This document shows positions 25,878 through 34,448 of a stretch of DNA of 64,000 nucleotides, in pieces; positions within the stretch are counted from its first letter, which is position 1, and the number at the start of each line of letters is the position of its first letter. Location of the stretch: positions 124,001 through 188,000 of the forward strand of contig SYGP01000031.1 in NCBI GenBank assembly GCA_005799495.1, written 5' to 3'. Under the pieces are notes generated by a model. That model saw only the letters and a program-made list of their open reading frames with translations. It did no database searches and was not told the DNA's origin. The DNA comes from Planctomycetia bacterium (GTDB taxonomy: Bacteria; Planctomycetota; Phycisphaerae; Phycisphaerales; SM1A02). The position numbers and the translations under genes were made by a program.

Positions 25878-25915
25878 GCAGGGTGGCCCCTCTCAGTTGC
25901 GCGTGCGGCGCCCGA

Positions 25916-26983
25916 TCAGAGTTCCTCGACGTTCGACTCAAGAATGGACTTGTACTGCTCCAGGTTCTCCAGATAATCCGCCGTGCCTCGAGCAACGCAG
26001 GTCAGGGGATCCTCGGCGATCTTGACGACAAGTCCAGTGCGATTGGCGAACAACTTATCGATGCCGCGAAGCAATGCGCCTCCACCAGCCACCGTGATGC
26101 CGTTGTGCGGCAGGTCCGGGTTGCAGAGGTCGGCAGCAAGTTCAGGATCGGCCTCGCGAAGCGTCTTGACAACTTCGTCACAGATCTTCTTGAGAGGCTC
26201 GGACAGTGCTTCGCGAACCTCGACCGAGTTGACCTCGATCTGCCGGGGCAGCCCCGTCGATACATCGCGTCCACGCACCTTCATTGCCAGCTCTTGCTCG
26301 AGAGGCCAGGCGCTGCCGATGCGAATCTTGATCTGCTCGGCCGTCTGCTCGCCCACGCGAAGTCCGCGCTTTTCTTCGAGATGAACGATGATCGCCTCAT
26401 CGAAGTCATCTCCCGCCACGCGCAAGCTCGATGCCTTGGCGATATCCGCCAAACTCAGGATGGCAATCTCGCTGGTGCCTCCGCCGATGTCCACCACCAT
26501 GCTCGCAACTGCATCGTCAAAAGGCAGTTTCGCGCCCATGGCCGCCGCCATTGGCTCCTCCAGGAGGAAAACCTTTCGCGCTCCTGCACGCTCCGCACTG
26601 TCGAGCACTGCACGCTTCTCCACCGCCGTGATGCCTGAGGGAATCGAGATCACGACGCGAGGTCCAAAGATGCGGCTACGCCCCATCACCTTCTGAATGA
26701 AGTACTTGAGCATCGCCTCGGTGATCTCGAAATCCGAGATGACACCATCCTTCAGTGGGCGGATCGCTTGAATGGAGCCTGGGGTGCGCCCAAGCATCTC
26801 CTTGGCGGCAAAGCCCACCGCCGCGCCATTCATGAGCACTTGGTTCGTGCCCTTGCGTACCGCCACCACCGAGGGTTCGTTGAGAACGATGCCCTCGCCT
26901 CGGACACACACCAGCGTGTTGCATGTCCCAAGGTCGATCCCCATGTCGACGCTGAACCAACTCATCATCTTGTCAAGTGTCAT
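25916..26983 (-). CDS. mreB: Rod shape-determining protein MreB (actin homologue)
   Basis: A 355-residue bacterial actin that polymerises under the inner membrane and orients cell-wall synthesis. Phosphate-1 GIDLGTCNTLV (~15-25), IGGGTSEIA-type phosphate-2 (VVDIGGGTSEIAILSL), and the adenosine motif ITVAGGGALLRGID are all intact; IPSGITAVEKRAV is characteristic of MreB. The ATG has the strongest ribosome-binding site in the window (AAGGAGGTG, 7 bases upstream), in contrast with the leaderless-looking genes. It sits inside an operon that begins with two small accessory genes. Confidence 0.97.
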   Translation of the reverse strand: MTLDKMMSWFSVDMGIDLGTCNTLVCVRGEGIVLNEPSVVAVRKGTNQVLMNGAAVGFAAKEMLGRTPGSIQAIRPLKDGVISDFEITEAMLKYFIQKVMGRSRIFGPRVVISIPSGITAVEKRAVLDSAERAGARKVFLLEEPMAAAMGAKLPFDDAVASMVVDIGGGTSEIAILSLADIAKASSLRVAGDDFDEAIIVHLEEKRGLRVGEQTAEQIKIRIGSAWPLEQELAMKVRGRDVSTGLPRQIEVNSVEVREALSEPLKKICDEVVKTLREADPELAADLCNPDLPHNGITVAGGGALLRGIDKLFANRTGLVVKIAEDPLTCVARGTADYLENLEQYKSILESNVEEL

Positions 26984-26990
26984 GTTCGGC

Positions 26991-26999
26991 CACCTCCTT
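26991..26999 (-). promoter_or_regulatory. Strong Shine-Dalgarno sequence of mreB
   Basis: AAGGAGGTG on the minus strand, 7 bases before the mreB ATG; the best anti-Shine-Dalgarno match seen here. It marks mreB as a gene translated from an internal operon position. Confidence 0.75.
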
Positions 27000-27026
27000 G
27001 GCCATTGGGTTTCTCGCCCTCCGACG

Positions 27027-27401
27027 CTAGCGCGACGGAATCGTTCCGATCGGATTGCCTTCCTGTGCAGTCCCTTCCACTCCCGCCAGATTGTCGAGCG
27101 CGATCAACGCGCAACCTACCAAGAGCGCGACAGCCGCAGCGGCCAACACGCCCGTGTAGATGTTCAGTTCTCCACCAGCCTTTCGCGCCTTCGGCGCTGC
27201 AGACGGCTTGGTCTTCTCGGTCTTGACCTTGGACGACTTGTCAGGCACAGCCTTGCTCTTTCGCCCAAAGAGCCCCTTCTTCTCAGCGGTCACCGCTGGC
27301 GCGACGGACTCGCCAAACTCGACCGGCGCGGCATCACCCTCCGCGTTCGCGGGAACCACAGGGTTCTTGGGTGCCTTCTTGCCTATGCCGAGGAATGCCA
27401 T
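27027..27401 (-). CDS. Small single-pass membrane protein in the mre operon
   Basis: A 124-residue protein with a soluble, Lys/Pro/Ala-rich N-terminal ~85 residues and one C-terminal transmembrane helix (~91-113: ...VLAAAAVALLVGCALIAL...), followed by a short tail. I do not recognise it. It opens MAFLGIGKKAPKNP and contains a second GLFGRKSK motif, so it may carry two copies of a short FG[IR]GKK-type element. Location directly upstream of mreB suggests a shape or envelope accessory role. The ATG was chosen because the upstream in-frame extension runs antisense-like through the neighbouring gene. Confidence 0.65.
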   Translation of the reverse strand: MAFLGIGKKAPKNPVVPANAEGDAAPVEFGESVAPAVTAEKKGLFGRKSKAVPDKSSKVKTEKTKPSAAPKARKAGGELNIYTGVLAAAAVALLVGCALIALDNLAGVEGTAQEGNPIGTIPSR

Positions 27402-27454
27402 ATGGGTCTTTCTTCGCGGGTCTTTCTTCGTCCTTGGAGAAACGGCCGTCCGAT

Positions 27455-28354
27455 TCACTGACCCTTGCGGATCGTCACCTTTTGTCCAGCGCGAACCGCG
27501 CCGCGACCTGCCGCATCTTCCATTTCCACCGTACCAACAGCCTTGTTGACATCCACCGAGGTGATTTGAAGCTTCCCGATGAAACGCGAACCATCTCCGA
27601 TGGTCATCACCCAACCAACCTTGACGCCATCGCGGCTGCCCGCGTCGATCTCCGCGTAAACGCCGCCATCCGTTCGGCGCACATTGACGATCTTGGCAGC
27701 GAGGTTGCGGTCCGCCACCTCTGCAACCGGCGCAGAAGTCGAAGCCTGCTGCTCCTGTTCGGATGGTCCGTAGCGCGCCGTGAACGCCTGCACCACCTGA
27801 TCGGACTTCGCCTTCGAACTCGACAGGGACGCGACCTGCTCGCGCAGATCTCCGAGAGCCTCCTGGGCCATGCGCAGGTCGCTCTCAGTCTTGCCAAACT
27901 TCTGCTCGACATCGATCTTCATGCGTTCGCAGTCGGTGAGTGATGTGCGCTGCTTGTCCAACTCCTCGCTGATGGTCTTGATGAGTTCCATCTTCGCCCG
28001 ATCACCGTCCGTCACAACGGCGAGCGACTGCTCGAGGCTCGCGAGGCGAATCTTCGTCTGCGCCAACTCGCCGTCCGCCGAGCGAATCTTCGCCATGGCC
28101 TGAGCGAGTTCCGCCTGCAGCCGCCCCTTCTCCGCATCGAGATCCTTGATCTGAAGCGCAGCGTCACTCTCCGCCTTGGATCGCAGCGCTCGCTCCGTCT
28201 CGAGTTCGTTGCGACCTGCTGCAACCTTCGTTTCCGCATCCTTGACCTGCTGCCGCAGCGCGGCTTGATTGCTCGACTGCACGGCAGCGAGTGGCACGAT
28301 GGCAACCGCAAGAAGCGAAACGAGTACGACGAAGACCTTGGTGAGAATGTGCAC
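27455..28354 (-). CDS. Membrane-anchored coiled-coil protein at the head of the mre operon
   Basis: A 299-residue protein. A signal anchor (~5-24: KVFVVLVSLLAVAIVPLAA) leads into a long coiled coil (~28-185) rich in Ala, Glu, Lys and Gln, then a C-terminal beta domain (~215-299) with phrases such as GVYAEIDAGSRDGVKVGWVM and GQKVTIRKG, reminiscent of the MreC barrel (compare GSRQGIAAGDVV in mreC). Function unknown; an extra-cytoplasmic partner of MreC is a fair guess. The GTG start is chosen because the anchor then begins at residue 5; ATGs at 28414 and 28420 are alternatives. Confidence 0.68.
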   Translation of the reverse strand: MHILTKVFVVLVSLLAVAIVPLAAVQSSNQAALRQQVKDAETKVAAGRNELETERALRSKAESDAALQIKDLDAEKGRLQAELAQAMAKIRSADGELAQTKIRLASLEQSLAVVTDGDRAKMELIKTISEELDKQRTSLTDCERMKIDVEQKFGKTESDLRMAQEALGDLREQVASLSSSKAKSDQVVQAFTARYGPSEQEQQASTSAPVAEVADRNLAAKIVNVRRTDGGVYAEIDAGSRDGVKVGWVMTIGDGSRFIGKLQITSVDVNKAVGTVEMEDAAGRGAVRAGQKVTIRKGQ

Positions 28355-28531
28355 GGGGTTGACCTTGCAGATGATTGCCGAACGCAATACCGCCTCAGAG
28401 AGTCCCCTGAGCATCCACATCGATCCAGCGTCACCGCCGAGTCCGAGGCGAACGTCAGGGCGCCGATCCGACAGCGTCGACCATGATGGCAGACTGAAGC
28501 GGCACTGGCCCGAGACCGAAACCAACCACCA

Positions 28532-28560
28532 TTTTTACTTCAGAAAACCCCCGTTGTCAA
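28532..28560 (-). promoter_or_regulatory. Near-consensus sigma-70 promoter for the mre operon
   Basis: On the minus strand a perfect -35 TTGACA (28560-28555) is followed by exactly 17 bases and the -10 TAAAAA (28537-28532, then T). It lies immediately after the stop of the Lnt-HEAT gene and points at the coiled-coil gene, with a predicted leader of ~170 bases. It is the best housekeeping-type promoter seen in the window. Confidence 0.7.
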
Positions 28561-28564
28561 CGCA

Positions 28565-31500
28565 TCAGCGCGCCCGAGCGGCAGAATCGGTCGCACCGAT
28601 GGGAGGGAGTGCCTCCGTGGGCTTGGCCGTCGCCCGCAAGTACGCCGCGGCGGCGGAGATCGCCACCAAACTGTCCGGGTCCTGCATGAGCGGTGCAACT
28701 GCAGCAGCCGCGCGGGCGCCGCCGAGCCATCCGAGCGTTGAAGCGGCTTGCGCGCGAATCGAACCGTTCGGATCCTTGATGGCGGTCAGGGAAAGTACGA
28801 AGATCGGGTCCACATTTGGCTCGCCAATCCGCACGAGCGCCGTTCCAGTCAAAAGCCGAATCTCCATGGGGCGCTCCATCGATCCCCGCCCATTCCAGAT
28901 GCCGATCAAACTGCCGCGCGCGCCACGATCGTTCACTTCGCCGACCATCTGGCACGCCAGTGCGATCAACTCGGCTTGCTCGCTCGGAGCGAACAAAGCC
29001 GCGCGGATCGGATCGTATTGCCGGTAGTCGCCCATCTTGCACATCGCCTCCGCGGCTTGCAGTTCGACGATGCGCGTTCGGATCTCATCGGTGGTCCGAA
29101 GCGGGCGACCGATGCACGCTTCGATCAGCGGAATCGCCGAGGGGTTTCGCAACTCGCCGAGGACAAAGAACGCATTGGAGCGAGTCTCCGGATCCTCACT
29201 CATCGCCAAGCGCAGGAGCGGATTGAGATCCATTCGCTGCCCGAGACGCGCAAGCGCAAAGAGCGCCGACGCTTGCACGGAAGGGTTCGCATCAAGCAGC
29301 AACGGCTGCAGGAGAGTCGCACAGCGGTCGATCCGCTTCCGCCCGATCATGACTGCCGCAGCGAACCGAACGCCGGGACTGGGATCGCCGAGCAGCTTGC
29401 ACGCAACCTCTGCAAGTGCATCGGGTCTCGTCTGAAGTGCCTCGAGTGCGTGGGAGCGGAGGATCGCTGCCTCACTCGACGCCGCGCGTGCAATCAGATC
29501 GAACGCCATCTGTTCATTGGCATCGACTCCGACAAAGGTGAACTTGACGGACGGCACCGATGAATCCGTTGGCGTGGTTGCCGCAGCCGGCGGCGTTGGT
29601 GCTGGCGCTGCCGCTGGAACTTCAGCCGCCGCAGGCGCGGGAGCCGGCGGCGCGATTGCCACAGGTTGCGGCTGCGGATCAGCCACTTTCGAGGCAGGAG
29701 GGATCACGGACGCAATCGGCATGGACTCCGTTGTCCCGCTGATGGCTGCATCAATCGGCTGCGGTTCGGGCTCCGCCGCGGCGCCTTGCGATGGTGCGGG
29801 CCGCGTGCTCGCCAGACCCGATGCGCGCCCAGAATCTGGATTGACGGGCGCCCCTTCCGCCTGCCCATCGACGCTGCGCGATGACCAGCCCGTTCCGCTG
29901 AACACGGCGCGAGGCTGCGATTCCTCGCTGCAACCGATCCAGAGCAGCGGGAAGATCACAACGAGGAGTGCCGAAACTCTCTGCAGGCTCCGCCGCCCTG
30001 GCACAACCATGATCGCCAGCAAGAACGCCACGACAGGAGAGAATACATCGCCCACGCGACCGTAGAGGGGCTGGCGGTCATCCATCGGCAACTCAGCGAC
30101 AAAGCCGCCCGCAAGACGCGGTGCGACCTCGGCTCCCTCAATCGGCACTCCCCTGCTGTCGAACGCACGCGAGCGTCCGGTGTTCGCAGCGCGCACCATG
30201 GGCAGGCGATTCTCGATGCAACGCCAGCGCGCCAGCAGCTCATGCGTGTGCCGCCCCGAATCGCAGTCACCAAACCATCCGTCATTCGAGAGATTCACCA
30301 ACAACTTCGCCTGTTTCCGCCCGGCATCATCGTGCGTGATCCGACGCACGACCTCCGCCATGGTGTCCTCGAAGCAGATCGGCGTCGCCAACTCGATTCC
30401 ATCCTCCACCGTGCTCACTCCATCGGCCCCGCGCCTACGCAGCAGCAGGCGGCGCGGCACCGACGCCGTATCGAGATCGAACTGCATGCCAGTCGCACCG
30501 ATGGCAAGGAGCCGATCTTCGAGCCATTTCCAGTTCGAAATGTAGGGCATGGTTTCGCCGAAGGGAGTCAAGTGGATCTTGTCGTAACGCTGATAGGGCG
30601 GCTCCCCGTCCACCAGATACGCGCTGTTGAAGTGCTCGCTCCAAGCCCAGCGTTCCCCGTTCTCCCGGAGACCGATGTACACGGGACTTCCGACGATGAG
30701 AGGCGCATCGATGCGCCTCGAAACATCCGCTGCGAGCGTGGCAAACCTCTCGCCAGGCCACCACGAACCCTCCACCAACTTCCGAACCGTCGCGGGCTCG
30801 AGTCCGAAGCCCGGCAACATCGTTTCAGGCCAGACTGCACAGTCGAGGTTGCCGCGGTCGCGTGATGCCCGGACAAGTTCGATCGTTGCCCTCGCGAACG
30901 ATGCAGCATCCTCCTCTTGCTGCTGGCGGCTCCATCGCAGCTTGTTGCTTGTCGGCACATTGGTCTGGACGACTGCGACACGCAGCTGCGACCCAGCAGG
31001 AGCACTGCGCTGCAGCGCGTCCCACTCCGAGAGTCGGTGCGCTCCATACGCCATCGCTCCGACCCAAGCGATCAACACTGCGATGCCCCCCTGCAGCACA
31101 TGTCGCCTCAGGGTCGGATCCGGCGTTCCCCGTCGGAGACAGATCAAATCGACGAGCACGCCAACCGTTCCGCCGACGAGCAGGGTCACGAGCGGAACAC
31201 CGCCCACATCCGCCAACTGAGCCAACACAGGAAAGTCCACGAGCGGCTGCGCAAAGGCGAACCATGGGTAGCCATGGAAGATCACCGTCCCCTGCAACCA
31301 CTCCAGGGTGATGAGAACGGCAGGAAGGCGGATGGCACGCGGCAGGTGACGCCCAATGAACCCGCGGCGGGTTCGCCGCATGATCCAGACGCCCGCGACC
31401 GCGTACAGCGCGAGATATCCGCACAGCACGGGATATCCAGCGAGCGTCACGCCGATCATCCAGCGGTGAAACCACAGCCACACCGCAAGCGCGCTGGCAT

Positions 31501-31702
31501 AGAGCGCCCACCACATGTGATGCGGCAGCCGATCGCTGCTCGCGAGCAGCGCCCATCCGAGCGGGACGATCAGCGCCACCGGCCAGAGCGAAAAGGGTGG
31601 GAACGCCAGCACCAGACAGACGGGAGTCAGGACGCAGAACAGCAGCGCAAGCGGTGTCGACGGAACAAGCGTGCCCGCCCCAATCAGTGATGGGCCTTTC
31701 AC
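28565..31702 (-). CDS. lnt: Apolipoprotein N-acyltransferase fused in frame to a HEAT-repeat lipoprotein-like domain
   Basis: A 1045-residue open frame. Residues 1-~565 are a complete Lnt, which N-acylates lipoprotein cysteines: membrane helices, then a nitrilase domain with Glu in CAVWPETMLPGF, Lys in YQRYDKIHLTPFGE and Cys in TPICFEDTM as triad, and the usual last helix after RVGDVF. There is no stop there. The frame runs on into RRSLQRVSALLVVIFPLLWIGC, which looks like a lipoprotein signal with its lipobox, a Pro/Ala linker, and HEAT repeats. The second half might be made separately from ATG 30010. The GTG start lies one base past the accD stop. Confidence 0.85.
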   Translation of the reverse strand: MKGPSLIGAGTLVPSTPLALLFCVLTPVCLVLAFPPFSLWPVALIVPLGWALLASSDRLPHHMWWALYASALAVWLWFHRWMIGVTLAGYPVLCGYLALYAVAGVWIMRRTRRGFIGRHLPRAIRLPAVLITLEWLQGTVIFHGYPWFAFAQPLVDFPVLAQLADVGGVPLVTLLVGGTVGVLVDLICLRRGTPDPTLRRHVLQGGIAVLIAWVGAMAYGAHRLSEWDALQRSAPAGSQLRVAVVQTNVPTSNKLRWSRQQQEEDAASFARATIELVRASRDRGNLDCAVWPETMLPGFGLEPATVRKLVEGSWWPGERFATLAADVSRRIDAPLIVGSPVYIGLRENGERWAWSEHFNSAYLVDGEPPYQRYDKIHLTPFGETMPYISNWKWLEDRLLAIGATGMQFDLDTASVPRRLLLRRRGADGVSTVEDGIELATPICFEDTMAEVVRRITHDDAGRKQAKLLVNLSNDGWFGDCDSGRHTHELLARWRCIENRLPMVRAANTGRSRAFDSRGVPIEGAEVAPRLAGGFVAELPMDDRQPLYGRVGDVFSPVVAFLLAIMVVPGRRSLQRVSALLVVIFPLLWIGCSEESQPRAVFSGTGWSSRSVDGQAEGAPVNPDSGRASGLASTRPAPSQGAAAEPEPQPIDAAISGTTESMPIASVIPPASKVADPQPQPVAIAPPAPAPAAAEVPAAAPAPTPPAAATTPTDSSVPSVKFTFVGVDANEQMAFDLIARAASSEAAILRSHALEALQTRPDALAEVACKLLGDPSPGVRFAAAVMIGRKRIDRCATLLQPLLLDANPSVQASALFALARLGQRMDLNPLLRLAMSEDPETRSNAFFVLGELRNPSAIPLIEACIGRPLRTTDEIRTRIVELQAAEAMCKMGDYRQYDPIRAALFAPSEQAELIALACQMVGEVNDRGARGSLIGIWNGRGSMERPMEIRLLTGTALVRIGEPNVDPIFVLSLTAIKDPNGSIRAQAASTLGWLGGARAAAAVAPLMQDPDSLVAISAAAAYLRATAKPTEALPPIGATDSAARAR
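30040..30045 (-). promoter_or_regulatory. Possible internal -10-like hexamer within the lnt fusion
   Basis: TATTCT on the minus strand, 8 bases before an in-frame GTG (30031) and 29 bases before the ATG (30010) that begins the lipoprotein-like signal. It could drive separate expression of the HEAT half. Coding constraint makes a chance match plausible. Confidence 0.25.
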
Positions 31703-31703
31703 A

Positions 31704-32540
31704 TCAGTTGCCGGAGTAGTCGATGATGCGGCTGATCTCACTGCGAAGATTCGCTCGGTGGACGATTCGATCGACGAATCCTGCGTCGAGCAGGAACTCG
31801 CTGGTCTGGAAGCCTTCCGGCAACTCCTGGCGGATCGTTTGCCGCACCACGCGCGGACCTGCGAACCCAATGAGTGCCTTGGGCTCGGCAAAGATCAGAT
31901 CGCCGAGCATGGCGAAGCTTGCCGTCACACCACCCGTGGTCGGGTCGGTGAGCACCGAGATGAAGAGTCCACCTGCCGAGTCGAGTCGGGCAAGGGCCGC
32001 GCTTGTCTTCGCCATCTGCATGAGCGAAAACCCTGACTCCTGCATGCGAGCACCACCCGAGCAACTCACCACGATCAGCGGCAGCCGCTCGGCAAGCGCC
32101 GTCTCGACGGCGCATGTCACCTTTTCGCCGACAACGGATCCCATGGATCCAGCGAGAAAGTGAAAGTCAAGCACGGCGAGCACGACACGCCGCCCTTTGA
32201 TGAACCCCTGCCCGACCTGTGCGCCGTCCGGCGAACCCGTGGCACGTTGCGCCTGTTCGAGACGCTCCGGATAGGGCTTCAGATCCACGAACTTCAGCGG
32301 ATCCGATGGCGCAAGATCCGCCTGAAGCGGTTCGAAGGTGCCCGGATCGAGCAACTGCTCCACGCGTTGCCTGCCGCCGATGCGCATGTGGTAGTCGCAC
32401 TTGGGGCAGACCATGAGGTTCTGCTCCACCGCTTTTCGAAAGAGCGTCTCGCTGCACGCTGGGCACTGCATCCAAAGCCCGTCGGGCACCGCGCGCTTGG
32501 TGGCGGGAGCCGCGGCCACATCCCAGGTCGGCTGAGCCAT
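31704..32540 (-). CDS. accD: Acetyl-CoA carboxylase carboxyltransferase subunit beta
   Basis: A 278-residue subunit that, with AccA, transfers CO2 from biotin to acetyl-CoA at the first step of fatty-acid synthesis. An N-terminal C4 zinc ribbon (CPAC at ~26-29, CPKC at ~45-48) is followed by the crotonase-fold carboxyltransferase with SCSGGARMQEG-like SCSGGARMQES, TDPTTGGVTASFAMLGD and GFAGPRVV. The ATG at 32540 is favoured because TAGAAT lies 7 bases upstream and overlaps the alternative ATG. lnt follows directly. Confidence 0.96.
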   Translation of the reverse strand: MAQPTWDVAAAPATKRAVPDGLWMQCPACSETLFRKAVEQNLMVCPKCDYHMRIGGRQRVEQLLDPGTFEPLQADLAPSDPLKFVDLKPYPERLEQAQRATGSPDGAQVGQGFIKGRRVVLAVLDFHFLAGSMGSVVGEKVTCAVETALAERLPLIVVSCSGGARMQESGFSLMQMAKTSAALARLDSAGGLFISVLTDPTTGGVTASFAMLGDLIFAEPKALIGFAGPRVVRQTIRQELPEGFQTSEFLLDAGFVDRIVHRANLRSEISRIIDYSGN

Positions 32541-32547
32541 GCGCCCC

Positions 32548-32553
32548 ATTCTA
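32548..32553 (-). promoter_or_regulatory. -10-like hexamer of accD-lnt
   Basis: TAGAAT on the minus strand, 7 bases before the ATG at 32540; the closest match to TATAAT among the short-leader genes. Confidence 0.55.
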
Positions 32554-33252
32554 TCGACCGCGATTCCTGTGAACGCCCCGAATCGAGGCGATCGCCGATC
32601 TGCGGCTTGCAGAGCCAAAGACATGCGCGCCCGCCACGAGCGCGTCGCAGCCCGCATCGCGGCATGCGGCCGCCGTATCGGATGCGATGCCGCCATCCAT
32701 CTCCACGCGGCGCAGCGGTCCGCACCGCTTGCGGATGGCGCGGACCTTCGGGAGCGACGATGGCAGGAACGCCTGCCCACCAAATCCAGGCTCGACACTC
32801 ATCACGAGAAAGAGATCCGCCTCGTCCAAGAACGGCGACAGGGCAGTCCAGGGAGTCTTGGGCTTGATGGCAATTCCAGCCGTCAGCCCGGCTTCCTTGA
32901 TGCGGCGCAACAGCAGGCGCGGATTGCGTTCCACCTCGAGATGAAAGGTGATGTTGTTCGCCCCAGCGCGCACAAACGGATCGATGAAGTCCCGCGGGTT
33001 CCGGATCATCAGGTGCACATCAATCCACACCCGCGGAGCTGCGCGGCGCACCGCAGCACACACCGCTGGCCCCATCGAGAGGTTGGGCACGAAGTGACCA
33101 TCCATGATGTCGACATGGATGAAGTCGGCACCGCTGCGCACGACGTCACGAACCTCCGCGCCGAGGCGAGTGAAATCAGCCGAGAGGATCGATGGTCCGA
33201 CGAGCGGTGCAGTCAAGGGACCACGAAATGGACACACGGGGGCTCCTGCCAT
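32551..33252 (-). CDS. rpe: Ribulose-phosphate 3-epimerase
   Basis: A 233-residue TIM barrel that interconverts ribulose 5-phosphate and xylulose 5-phosphate. Family motifs are all present: PSILSADFTRLG (~20-31), HVDIMDGHFVPNLSMGP, DVHLMIRNPR, MSVEPGFGGQAF and VEMDGGI with the metal-binding His and Asp residues. The ATG at 33252 gives the usual short head; an in-frame start 33 bases upstream is possible. It lies 35 bases after the TlpA-like gene and ends 10 bases before the accD start. Confidence 0.96.
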   Translation of the reverse strand: MAGAPVCPFRGPLTAPLVGPSILSADFTRLGAEVRDVVRSGADFIHVDIMDGHFVPNLSMGPAVCAAVRRAAPRVWIDVHLMIRNPRDFIDPFVRAGANNITFHLEVERNPRLLLRRIKEAGLTAGIAIKPKTPWTALSPFLDEADLFLVMSVEPGFGGQAFLPSSLPKVRAIRKRCGPLRRVEMDGGIASDTAAACRDAGCDALVAGAHVFGSASRRSAIASIRGVHRNRGR

Positions 33253-33287
33253 GTCGCCTCGCCTCACGCCGCGCTGCGTCCGCACGA

Positions 33288-34421
33288 TCAGGGCTTCGCG
33301 GGCACGGTTTCGACAGATCCCGCGGACGATCCACCGGACATCCTCTCGTCGGTGGGCACCTTCACCTTGACGCCCTTCTTGAGCGCAAGTTCGTAGGCTT
33401 CGAGCGTTGCCTTGAACTTGGGCTTGCGACTCGGGCTCGCGATGCGATACGCCTTCTTCTGCGCATCCACTGCCTTCGCGAAGTCACCGCGCGCAAACTC
33501 CACGCCCGCGATGGTCGACAGCGCGTTCGGGTCATTCTTCCCCGCGACCTTCAACATCGCTTCCGCTGCCTGCATCGCCAGGTCGTAGTCGTAACTCTTG
33601 TTCGCGGGATCCGACGAAAGCTCGACTGCAAGATCGCGCAGTGCATCTGCGTCACCGATCGATACGAGCCCCTTCAGGAGTTCCGCCGCGTACGCCTTCG
33701 CGCCCGCGTCGTTGTTCTCCACATTCAGCATCACTTCGTACTTCTCGATGGCGATCGGCGCGAAAATCGCTGGATCGAGGGCGATCACCTCATCGAAGCG
33801 CTTGTAGCCATCCTTGTAGTTCTTCGCATCGATCGCGCGGCGTGCCGCATCGATGAGAGGCTGCCCCTTCTTCGTCAACACTGGGTCGTAGCGTCCCGTG
33901 AGCGACAGCCGCACTGCAGTCTCGAACTCAGGTGCCATGGGGTGTCCGATGTAGACCACCTTGCCCGTGGTCTGCCCCGACTGCACCGTCGTGACGAACG
34001 CGCAGGGGATTCCCTTCTGCCCGGATGCGGTCATGAACGCCTCATTGACCTTCTTCTCTCCATCGACCGCCACGGGATAGGACATTTCGGAGCCACGCTT
34101 CTTCACGAAGGGCTCGACCTTCGAGCGATTCTCATCACTGACACCCACCACCACGAGACCTTGATCCTTGTAGGACTGGTACAACTCGTTGATGTGCGGA
34201 ATCGATCGAAGGCATGGACCGCACCATGTGGCCCAGAACTCCACGACCAGCACCTTGGTGCCCGACGCGGACAAGTCTTCGATGCTGCCTTGAACGAAAT
34301 CGAGCCCATCGAGCGCGGGGGTCGCATCACCCACGGCAAGTTTCTTCTGATCTTGCGGAGCGATCGGCGCGAGACCGAGTGCGGCAACGATGGTGAGAAC
34401 GAGGATGTGGGCGGTTCGCAT
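33288..34421 (-). CDS. Exported TlpA-type thioredoxin with C-terminal helical repeats
   Basis: A 377-residue periplasmic protein. A signal peptide (~1-20) precedes a TlpA/ResA-like domain with the redox motif WATWCGPCLRSIP (~62-74) and the cis-Pro region QKGIPCAFVT. From ~185 on, the protein is helical with TPR-like units (DAKNYKDGYKRFDEVIALDP, GDFAKAVDAQKKAYRIA). It probably reduces or isomerises disulfides of exported proteins; the repeats may dock a partner. A TATAGT box about 30 bases upstream and an AAGGAAA ribosome site show a conventional leader. Confidence 0.87.
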   Translation of the reverse strand: MRTAHILVLTIVAALGLAPIAPQDQKKLAVGDATPALDGLDFVQGSIEDLSASGTKVLVVEFWATWCGPCLRSIPHINELYQSYKDQGLVVVGVSDENRSKVEPFVKKRGSEMSYPVAVDGEKKVNEAFMTASGQKGIPCAFVTTVQSGQTTGKVVYIGHPMAPEFETAVRLSLTGRYDPVLTKKGQPLIDAARRAIDAKNYKDGYKRFDEVIALDPAIFAPIAIEKYEVMLNVENNDAGAKAYAAELLKGLVSIGDADALRDLAVELSSDPANKSYDYDLAMQAAEAMLKVAGKNDPNALSTIAGVEFARGDFAKAVDAQKKAYRIASPSRKPKFKATLEAYELALKKGVKVKVPTDERMSGGSSAGSVETVPAKP

Positions 34422-34428
34422 GATGGGA

Positions 34429-34435
34429 TTTCCTT
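34429..34435 (-). promoter_or_regulatory. Ribosome-binding site of the TlpA-like gene
   Basis: AAGGAAA on the minus strand, 7 bases before the ATG at 34421. Confidence 0.55.
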
Positions 34436-34448
34436 TGGACTTTCCTCG

